From contig NZ_JBFRCU010000018.1 in assembly GCF_052113205.1 (NCBI RefSeq), positions 1-64,000 on the forward strand: a DNA stretch of 64,000 nucleotides. Reading direction: 5' to 3'. Below the pieces are notes generated by a model. The model was given only the letters and a program-made list of their open reading frames with translations. It made no database searches and had not been told where the DNA came from. A program made the translations under genes and the position numbers. The first letter of the stretch is position 1. Every line of letters begins with the position of its first letter. Below, one piece after another: positions 57,202 through 64,000 of the stretch. This DNA is from Inquilinus sp052113205. GTDB taxonomy: Bacteria > Pseudomonadota > Alphaproteobacteria > DSM-16000 > Inquilinaceae.

Positions 57202-59394
57202 TCAGCGGATCTCCATCTCGAAGGCGATAAGCCAGTTCCAAAGCGGGTAAGGGCCGGATCGGCCGTTGTAGGAGGTGTCGGCGAAGACGAGCGGCGATCC
57301 CGCGCGATCGTCGTCGCGGATGTTGCCGAAGCTGAAAGGCCGGTAGACGGAGACCGGGTCGCCGATGGCGAAGGCCGTTCCGGTCAGCTCGCGCGCCTCG
57401 CCGCGCAGGATCGTCTGCCCGCCCGACTCGATCACCTGCCGCACCACAAAGCGGGCGGCGCCGGCGTTCGCGACGTAGAAGGCACCCTCCCTGGCGATCG
57501 TCGCGAACTCCGCCGCGACCAGGCCGGCGAGCACCAGCTCCTTCGACGCCTGGCCGTTCGCCAGGGGCGGGCCGTCCTGGACGGCGGCCAGTGGCAGCGA
57601 TGCCGTGAAGGCGTAGCTCTGCTGCCCGTGCCGGAGCGTGTAGGTCGCCTCCGCGTCCAGCCCGTCGCCGGCCAGCGCCAGTTCCAGCGTGTCGGGAGCG
57701 ATGATGGTGCCGCCGACAACAGCAGGGCCGCCCGTGCGGATTTCAAACCCCAGCGACGAGCCCTGGGACGGCAGGGTCGTGGTGTCGATCACCAGGCGGC
57801 CGCCGCGGGGCAACCGACCGCCGGCCAGGCGCATGATGACCTTCTTCGGGTCGGCGCCGCGCCGGACCTCGACCGGGTGGAGCGGCTGCCAGTCCTCGCG
57901 CTCGGCCCAGATGCGCCCAAGCACCTTCCCGGCCTGCACGCCGAACCAGCGGGCGCCGTCCGCTGCCAGGTGAATGCGGGCGCCATGCTTCTCTGGCGTG
58001 CCGTAGCGGCTGTTGATCGCCGAGGCCACATGATAATGCGGCCCGATCATGTAGATGTGCGGGTGCCGCTCGGCGGCGCGGCGCTGGGCCTCGCCGGCCG
58101 CCTCGCCCTCGGTCTGATAGGTGATCAGCGGAACGCGGCCGGCCTGGCCGGTGATCGTCCGGATGTCGGCGTCCGCGTCGTCGGCGTAGTCCATGAGATC
58201 CTGGCAATAGGTCTCGCGGAACACCTCCTTGTCGAGGACCGGACCACCCGGCTCGATCTGGTAGAGGTTGTTCGCCGGCCCCTGCATCCAGAAGACGCCG
58301 GCGACGGCATAGGACTTCTGGTTCTTGTCGGCCCAGGCTTTCAGGCGCCGGACATCGTCGATCATCGTGTCGTGAAACTTCGCCTGCGGGTCCCGCGCAT
58401 GGCGCTTGTCCAGCTCGCGCAGCATGCGTCCGCCTTGGCCGGCGAAAGTCACAACGATCATCGGCGGCGCCGAGCGCTTGGCTGGGCCGTAGGCACCCAG
58501 CAGCACCTCCTTGAACATCGCCGCGGCGCCGGCAAGCGGGGTCTCGCCAAGGGCGCCGTTGACCACCTCGGTCAGCGGGACGAGCTGGAAATCGCTGTCC
58601 GGCCGGGACGCCGGCGCGGCCGGGAAGTTGGCCTCAAGCCAGGTCCGGGAGCCACGGGCGAACCGCAAGGCATCGTGGCCAGTCTCGGCGGTGGTGACCG
58701 GCGGGATCGCCTCGGCACCTTCCTGCTCGGACTGGCCCTGCCCGATGATGTGCAGGACATCAGGGAATCCGGCGCCAGCGCCCGAGGCGCGCCCGACCAG
58801 GAAATCGTCCTTGCCGTCGCCGGAGACCTTGAGCAGGTAGCGATCGTCCTCGGTGGCGATGCCGAGCAGGATGTTGGGATCCACACCAGGCTCGAAACTG
58901 GCCCCCGAACCGAACAGCTTGAGCGCCGCGTAGACGATGGTGTTGAGCTGGGCGTCCCAGGCGACCGCCGCCCGGTCGCCATCGCCCACCACGGCGCCGA
59001 CAATGGGTTGCCCGGCGACGTCTCCGCCCGTGTCTGGCCGCAGGGCGTCGGTGATCGGCGCCAGGTCCGCGCGGACCTCGCCGATGGCCGTGTCGCCGAT
59101 CTTGGTCCAACCTGCCGACCCGGCCGGCGCCGTCTTCTCATAGACGCCGTTGTTCGTCCGCGTGTCCCGCTCGACCTCGGCCAGCCAATGAATGTCGTCG
59201 GCGACGATCTGCTGCAGCTGGGCCAGGGTGTCGACGCGCCGCTTGCCGACGAGCCGGATCTTCGACACCGCGCGGGCCATGGAGTCGACCTGGCCGCCAT
59301 CCGTCTCCACGACGGTCGACGCATCGCCATTGACGATCAGGCTGGCGCGCTGCGCGTCGCGCTGGAACTTGGTGATATCGTCTTCAAGAGCCAT
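57202..59394 (-). CDS. phage tail protein with SGNH esterase-like domain
   Basis: A 730-residue protein. Residues 1-200 are a tail-fibre-like region. The middle has the motifs of the sialate O-acetylesterase type of SGNH hydrolase: HIIGQGQSEQEGAEA (nucleophile-region GQS), AVAGVFWMQGPANNLYQ (block with the WMQG motif) and HGARIHLAADGARWFGVQAG (His of the catalytic dyad). The C-terminus is beta-rich. Such domains cut acetyl groups from capsule or O-antigen. Start ATG 59394, five bases after the previous stop. Confidence 0.78.
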   Translation of the reverse strand: MALEDDITKFQRDAQRASLIVNGDASTVVETDGGQVDSMARAVSKIRLVGKRRVDTLAQLQQIVADDIHWLAEVERDTRTNNGVYEKTAPAGSAGWTKIGDTAIGEVRADLAPITDALRPDTGGDVAGQPIVGAVVGDGDRAAVAWDAQLNTIVYAALKLFGSGASFEPGVDPNILLGIATEDDRYLLKVSGDGKDDFLVGRASGAGAGFPDVLHIIGQGQSEQEGAEAIPPVTTAETGHDALRFARGSRTWLEANFPAAPASRPDSDFQLVPLTEVVNGALGETPLAGAAAMFKEVLLGAYGPAKRSAPPMIVVTFAGQGGRMLRELDKRHARDPQAKFHDTMIDDVRRLKAWADKNQKSYAVAGVFWMQGPANNLYQIEPGGPVLDKEVFRETYCQDLMDYADDADADIRTITGQAGRVPLITYQTEGEAAGEAQRRAAERHPHIYMIGPHYHVASAINSRYGTPEKHGARIHLAADGARWFGVQAGKVLGRIWAEREDWQPLHPVEVRRGADPKKVIMRLAGGRLPRGGRLVIDTTTLPSQGSSLGFEIRTGGPAVVGGTIIAPDTLELALAGDGLDAEATYTLRHGQQSYAFTASLPLAAVQDGPPLANGQASKELVLAGLVAAEFATIAREGAFYVANAGAARFVVRQVIESGGQTILRGEARELTGTAFAIGDPVSVYRPFSFGNIRDDDRAGSPLVFADTSYNGRSGPYPLWNWLIAFEMEIR

Positions 59395-59399
59395 CGGGC

Positions 59400-59888
59400 T
59401 TACTCGTTTGCCGGGAGCGAGGTGGGGAGGGTCACGTTGACCAGCTGGTCGAGGCTCGCCATCAGCCGGGCCGCGTCCTCGGGGCCATAGGTGCCGAGGA
59501 ACCAGACGGCATCGGCGTTGATGGTCGCGAGCTGGCGCACGGAAAGGGTCGCCGAGACGGCCCAGGTCATCGAGCCGCGCAGCTTCGGACGGTACGGGCC
59601 GACGAACTTCACCAGGGTCGGCTCGTATCGCGAACCGGTGAACAGCGGCATCGTGAACGACAGCTGCCCGTTGCCTAGCACGTGCTGGTACCAGCCCTTG
59701 AACAGCTCGAACTCGTCCAGGTCCCACAGCCAAGTCTGGCGGAACGTCGCCGGCGACCGGCTGAACCGCATGCGCGTCCGCGCGGGGCCGGCCTCCATGT
59801 CGGTGCGGAGGAGCGGCTCGTGCGGGTCGAAGTCGAGATCGTCCCGCGACGGCTGATAGGTGAGACCGACCGGCCAGGTCGCGGTCAT
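59400..59888 (-). CDS. phage tail protein, unknown
   Basis: A 162-residue protein in the tail block with aromatic-rich segments (SPATFRQTWLWDLDEFELFK, HVLGNGQLSFTMPLFTG) that suggest a structural tail or tail-completion protein. It overlaps the tape measure gene by ATGA. No confident family name. Confidence 0.7.
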   Translation of the reverse strand: MTATWPVGLTYQPSRDDLDFDPHEPLLRTDMEAGPARTRMRFSRSPATFRQTWLWDLDEFELFKGWYQHVLGNGQLSFTMPLFTGSRYEPTLVKFVGPYRPKLRGSMTWAVSATLSVRQLATINADAVWFLGTYGPEDAARLMASLDQLVNVTLPTSLPANE

Positions 59889-62800
59889 GACCGGTTCCCC
59901 ATCGCCCGGTTCAGGCCGAAGCGTGAGGACATGGCGGTGACCTCGTCGCTGTCGCCGCGATACATGCCGTCCACGATCTCTTGGCGGACCCGCCGGGAGA
60001 CAATGCGGATGATCTCCTCGCCGTCCGGCCCGCGGTCCTGCTGGACCGAGGCGCGGGTGCCGTCGCCCTGGATGACCTGGACTTTGACGTTCGCGGCCGG
60101 CTGGCCGCCGCTGGCGCCGGCCGAGCCGCTGATCGACGCCGGTGGCGGCGCCGGGACGTAGCCGCCGAACACGCCGCCCTGGGCGAAAGGCTGGACCGGC
60201 GGCAGCGCGACGCCGAGCGTGCCATCGGAGAGGCGGGTCAGGTGCAGCGGCACGATCTGCCCGTTGTGATTGGCGGCGCGCACGGCCAGGCCGCGGGCGC
60301 CGGTGATCAGCGGCATGATCGCCTCAGGCCCGGCCTCGCCCATCAGCCCGGTGCGGCCGCCCGCCATCGGGAAGTAGGTCGGGCCGGTCACCACCGTGCC
60401 GGCGGCGAAGGGCTGCACGGAGCCGCGCGCGAAGGCGGCACCCTTGGCAAAGCCGATCGAGGTGCCGATCGAGCCCAGGAAATCGCCGATACCGCCGCCG
60501 ATATCGCCGAGGAAGCTGCCGATCCCGTTGACGATGCTGCTGAACGCGCCGCCCAAGCCCGACAGGAAGCCGCCGCCCTGCTGCTCGACCCCTTCGGTCA
60601 CCGAGGTGAGGCCGGAGCCGAAGTTCTGGTTGAACTGGTCGGCCGCCGTCTTGGTGTCGGTTGCCGCCTGGGCGATGCCGCCCAGCACGTCGCCGCCGGC
60701 GCCGCCACCGGTGCCAGGCAGGCCGGACCCCACCGTGATCGAGGCCGTGCCGATCGCGATCGAGGCCGCCGCCGCGTTGTCGTTGGCCGCTCCTCCGAAC
60801 AGGCTGCTCGCCAGGCCGCCTAGCAAGCCGCCGATACCGCCGCTGCCCCGGTTGTCGTTGGCCGGCTGGGTCGGGCCGGGCGATTTGTCCAAGCCGGCGC
60901 CGCGGGCGATGTCATCGAACAGCGCGTCCGCAGCCTCGCCGAGCGGCTCGAACGCGAACTTGTCCAGCGCCAGGCTATACAGGCTGTCCAGGAACGACTG
61001 GAGCGCGTTGCCGGCCTCGGCGCCGCCCTTGACGATGGTGGTCGCCAGCTCGCGGAAGCTGGTCTTGAACCCGTCGAGGAAGCCGGACAGGCCGGGGTTC
61101 TGCAGCTCCAGCGTGCGGCGCCGGATGGCTTCGAGCGCGTCCGCGACCGAGTAGCCGGACTCGGCCAGCTTATCGAGCATGGTCGGATCGCCGCCTTGGA
61201 TCAGCTGTCCCATGCGCGAAAGGTCGGCCAGCTCACGGTTGCGGGCCTCGGCCGGGCGCGCCGTGGAGCCGACGAGCGAGACCGTGTTCCCCGCCAGGCT
61301 CTCCCCCTGGCGCTGGGCGATCTGCGCCTGGCGCTGGGCCTCGGACGCCTTGGCGTAGGAGTCCGCCTGCTTGTCGATCTCCGCCGTCAGCTCGGCCGTG
61401 ACCTTGCGGCCGTCCTGGTCGGCCGCGGTCAGCAGCCGGCGCTGCGCCGTCAGCCGGGCAGCAGCTTCGGACGACAGGCCGAGGGTCTCCGACTGCAGCT
61501 GCATGTCGCGGACCTGGTCCTTGAGCCGCTTCGACTCCTTGTCGAACTCGGACTCCTTGGACCGCGACGAACCAGCGCCGCCGTGCCCCTTGCTCCAGGT
61601 CGACCACTGGCCCTGGACGCCCTTCCAATACTCGTTCCAGCTGGGCACCGTCTCCGGCTCGCCCTGTACCTGGCGCGCGCGGGTCAGGACGCCGTTGGCC
61701 ATGCCGGCGACCCAGCCGAGGATGCCGCCTGCCTGTGACCCGGCCTGGGTCAGCGAGATCATGGCATCCAGCGCCCGGCTGATCACGTCGTTGAGCGCCG
61801 CCTTGGCCTGCATCGCGCCCCAGGCGATCTTGGCCTGGGCCTCGATCTGCGCCTTGATCGCGGCGGCCAGCTCGGTGTTGCCGTCCTTGACCGCCTTCTT
61901 GTACGCCTCGAACCCCTCGACCGAGATCCGCGAAGCCGCCGCCGAGAACTGCTCCTGGCTGATGCGGCCCTCCGCCAGCAGCTGCGCCGCAAGCTCCAGC
62001 TCGCGGTTGTAGCCGGCCAGGCCGCCAGTGGCGGTGTCGCGGATGCGAGCGGCCAAAACCTGCTTGTCCTGCTCCTCCTTGATCTGCCGCTCCAGGTCGA
62101 GCCGCTGGCGCAGCTTCGCGGAAATGGCCTCGATCACGGCCGGATCGTCGCCCCGGCCGATATCGCGCGCCATCGCCGCGGCACGGCTGGAGACGGTCGC
62201 CTCCTCGACTGCGCGGGCATAATCCCGCACGCCGTTGGGCAGCACGCGCCAGGCCAGCAGCGCCGCCTGCAGGTCACGGTTGTCCTGGTCCAGATTGGCG
62301 AGGCGCGACCGACGTTCGGTCTCCGCGTTCATTTCGGCCGTGGCGCGGCCGACCTCCTGCGCCCGCTGCGCGGCTAGCCGCAGTTCCGCGTTCGGAGCCT
62401 TGAGGCCCTCGGCCAGGGACCGGGCTTTGTCGCCGGTGATCTTCAAATCGGCCTGGTAGTCCTTGAAGATCTTCTCGGCGTCTTTCGTTGCCTGGGCGGT
62501 GAGCTGCTGCTCGGCCCGGAACCGCGCCAGGCCGGCCAGGCCGCCGCTGTCGAGAGCGTCGGCCGCGCCCTGCGCTGCGGTGGTCAGAGGCGTCGCTGAA
62601 GCGGCGATGCCGCGCGCCACCGCCGGATTGTTTCCGGTCGCGCGGTTCATCAGGTCGCGCTGCTCGCGCAGGGCTTCCGTGTAGGTCTGAGCCGACCGTG
62701 CCGCCGCCTGCTGCCGGCGCTCGGTCTCGGCCAGCACCGCATTGGCGTTAGAGAGCCGGCTTTCCTCCTCCGCTAACGCGGCGCGTTGGTCGAGCAGCGC

Positions 62801-64000
62801 CTTGGTGAAGCCGTCGATCCGAGTCACAACGCCGCCAGCGCCGAGAGCCTGCGCCTGCTCGCGCATCCCGTTCAGCCGGTCGATCAAGCTGTCCAGCTCA
62901 GCCACCGTGCGTGGCGTCGATTTCTCGACCTCGCCGGCCAGCCCGGTGAATTCCACCCCGGCATCGTTGCCGAACAGCCGGTCCAGCAGAGATCCGCCGG
63001 CGGAGACGGTGGCCCGGCCGGCCGCGCCCGAGATCTTGCTCTGGATCGCGTCGATCGCCGCCGTCGCGTCCTCGGCGCTGCGCCGTGCCGCCGCCTGCGT
63101 CGAGGCCAGCATGTCGGTGCCCAGCTGCTTGACCGCCCCACTTGCGGCCTCCGCGGCCCGCGGGACGTAGTCGATCGAGCGGGCCGCCAGCTCCATGGCG
63201 CGCGAGTAGGACTGCGCCGAGCGCTCGCCGGCATCCTGGGCACCGGCCAGCAGTGTGACCCCGACCACGGCCGCCGTCGCGATGATGCCAGGCACGCCGC
63301 CGAGGAGGCCGACCGCGCCGGAGGCCAGTCCACGCGCGCGCGCCGCTACGCTGGCACGAGCTTGAGCCGCCGCGTTGGCATTGACAGCAGCCGTGTTGGC
63401 CGCCGCGGCCTCGGCAGCTGCCAGCTCGGCCACCCGTAACTGAGCAAGGGCCGCAGTCGAGGCGCCGATAGCCGCGCGTCGCCGAACAGCAGCACGTGCT
63501 GCGGCCAGTTCCGCGGCGGCTTGTTGATAGGCCGCCTGTGTGGCTGCGGCCTCGGCTTGCGCCTGCGCGATCCCGGCCGCTCGGGCGGCACTCGCGTCGG
63601 CGATCCGGCCGCGCATTGCTGTGGCCAATCGGACGAGGCCCACCGCCGCCAGCGCGGTGACCAGAGCCCCGATGACTCCGAAATTCTCCCCCAGCCCGAC
63701 CAGTGTGTTCGCGAGCAGCGCGGCAGCGCCGGTGGCGGTCGCGGCCTGGCCCACCCAGCGCTCCGCGCCGGTCAGAATGACGGTCCAGCCCTCACCGATC
63801 GTGGCCTGCATCCGCTGATATTCGGCGTCGATCGCGTCGGCCTGGGAAAGGAGAGCCTTCACCACGGTCTCCGCGGTGAGCTGTCCCTGCTCGGCCATGG
63901 CGCGCAGCTCGCCGCGGGTCTTACCCAAGGCATCCGCCAGCGCCTGGGCGAGGCGCGGCGCCTGCTCCATGACGCTGTTGAACTCCTCGCCGCGCAGAAC
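59885..64000 (-). CDS. phage tape measure protein, incomplete
   Basis: More than 1,370 residues in the window; the frame stays open past the right edge. The N-terminal part shown (LRGEEFNSVMEQAPRLAQAL followed by ADALGKTRGELRAMAEQG) is a tape-measure N-terminal domain. Long Ala/Arg/Gln-rich helical stretches and hydrophobic segments follow. The C-terminal part ends with the lambda-type motif region (GPTYFPMAGGRTGLMGEAGP then EAIMPLITG). It sets tail length and is the first gene of the tail block within the window. Confidence 0.9.
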   Translation of the reverse strand, partial: VLRGEEFNSVMEQAPRLAQALADALGKTRGELRAMAEQGQLTAETVVKALLSQADAIDAEYQRMQATIGEGWTVILTGAERWVGQAATATGAAALLANTLVGLGENFGVIGALVTALAAVGLVRLATAMRGRIADASAARAAGIAQAQAEAAATQAAYQQAAAELAAARAAVRRRAAIGASTAALAQLRVAELAAAEAAAANTAAVNANAAAQARASVAARARGLASGAVGLLGGVPGIIATAAVVGVTLLAGAQDAGERSAQSYSRAMELAARSIDYVPRAAEAASGAVKQLGTDMLASTQAAARRSAEDATAAIDAIQSKISGAAGRATVSAGGSLLDRLFGNDAGVEFTGLAGEVEKSTPRTVAELDSLIDRLNGMREQAQALGAGGVVTRIDGFTKALLDQRAALAEEESRLSNANAVLAETERRQQAAARSAQTYTEALREQRDLMNRATGNNPAVARGIAASATPLTTAAQGAADALDSGGLAGLARFRAEQQLTAQATKDAEKIFKDYQADLKITGDKARSLAEGLKAPNAELRLAAQRAQEVGRATAEMNAETERRSRLANLDQDNRDLQAALLAWRVLPNGVRDYARAVEEATVSSRAAAMARDIGRGDDPAVIEAISAKLRQRLDLERQIKEEQDKQVLAARIRDTATGGLAGYNRELELAAQLLAEGRISQEQFSAAASRISVEGFEAYKKAVKDGNTELAAAIKAQIEAQAKIAWGAMQAKAALNDVISRALDAMISLTQAGSQAGGILGWVAGMANGVLTRARQVQGEPETVPSWNEYWKGVQGQWSTWSKGHGGAGSSRSKESEFDKESKRLKDQVRDMQLQSETLGLSSEAAARLTAQRRLLTAADQDGRKVTAELTAEIDKQADSYAKASEAQRQAQIAQRQGESLAGNTVSLVGSTARPAEARNRELADLSRMGQLIQGGDPTMLDKLAESGYSVADALEAIRRRTLELQNPGLSGFLDGFKTSFRELATTIVKGGAEAGNALQSFLDSLYSLALDKFAFEPLGEAADALFDDIARGAGLDKSPGPTQPANDNRGSGGIGGLLGGLASSLFGGAANDNAAAASIAIGTASITVGSGLPGTGGGAGGDVLGGIAQAATDTKTAADQFNQNFGSGLTSVTEGVEQQGGGFLSGLGGAFSSIVNGIGSFLGDIGGGIGDFLGSIGTSIGFAKGAAFARGSVQPFAAGTVVTGPTYFPMAGGRTGLMGEAGPEAIMPLITGARGLAVRAANHNGQIVPLHLTRLSDGTLGVALPPVQPFAQGGVFGGYVPAPPPASISGSAGASGGQPAANVKVQVIQGDGTRASVQQDRGPDGEEIIRIVSRRVRQEIVDGMYRGDSDEVTAMSSRFGLNRAMGNRS

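Overview
The window is high-GC DNA with the gene content of an alphaproteobacterium, probably Rhodospirillales (an Inquilinus- or Azospirillum-like genome; this is inferred from gene content and style, not proven). Supporting signs are type-II ThrB next to rnhA, a YqgE/AlgH protein, an AglEFGA/Thu-like alpha-glucoside transport cluster under a LacI regulator, a DsbD/peroxiredoxin pair, HWE-family signalling, and dense families of palindromic intergenic repeats. Two ambiguous bases (23267 and 33429) suggest a draft assembly. I found no tRNA, rRNA or CRISPR array.

Chromosomal part, about 1-42950. After a partial membrane-anchored gene and two tandem small secreted paralogues come thrB-rnhA, a saccharopine-dehydrogenase-like gene behind a perfect 31-bp palindrome, a dsbD-peroxiredoxin operon, yqgE, leuC, a DUF2147 protein, a HAD hydrolase/yciB pair and a DHA2 exporter. 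At 12.8-19.3 kb lies a sugar cluster: two permeases, a binding protein and a GH13 alpha-glucosidase, with a divergent LacI regulator and palindromic operators. It has no ATPase gene of its own. Next are a GT4 glycosyltransferase, an ABC exporter, D-cysteine desulfhydrase with tag, a desaturase, LysR and a truncated haemoglobin. At 27.6-30.6 kb is a YnbA/YnbB-like phospholipid operon. The CdsA-like gene in it has been split at its fourth codon by a 263-bp palindromic element with a 6-bp target duplication. Metabolic genes, an orphan antitoxin, a hexahaem c-type cytochrome and a Tim44-like protein follow.

Phage-derived part, about 42950-64000. A terminase large subunit lacking its N-terminal half sits at the left edge. 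At the right a lambda-like siphovirus tail module runs leftward, from tape measure (off the window edge) through an SGNH-esterase-like protein, DUF1833 and NlpC/P60 to tail tip J. Between them (about 43.9-51.6 kb) lies a cargo block: an HWE histidine kinase and single-domain response regulator, a relic of a DNA methyltransferase, an intact methyltransferase, an HMCES/YedK-type protein in a small operon, and two visibly AT-richer genes, a beta-propeller lectin-like protein and an unknown 161-residue protein.

Intergenic space is shaped by palindromic repeats. One family reads GTCATTGCCGGGCTTGACCC..., another GTCATTGCGAGCGCAGCGAA..., others are built on CTCTCCCGC. In several places one palindrome sits inside the arms of another.
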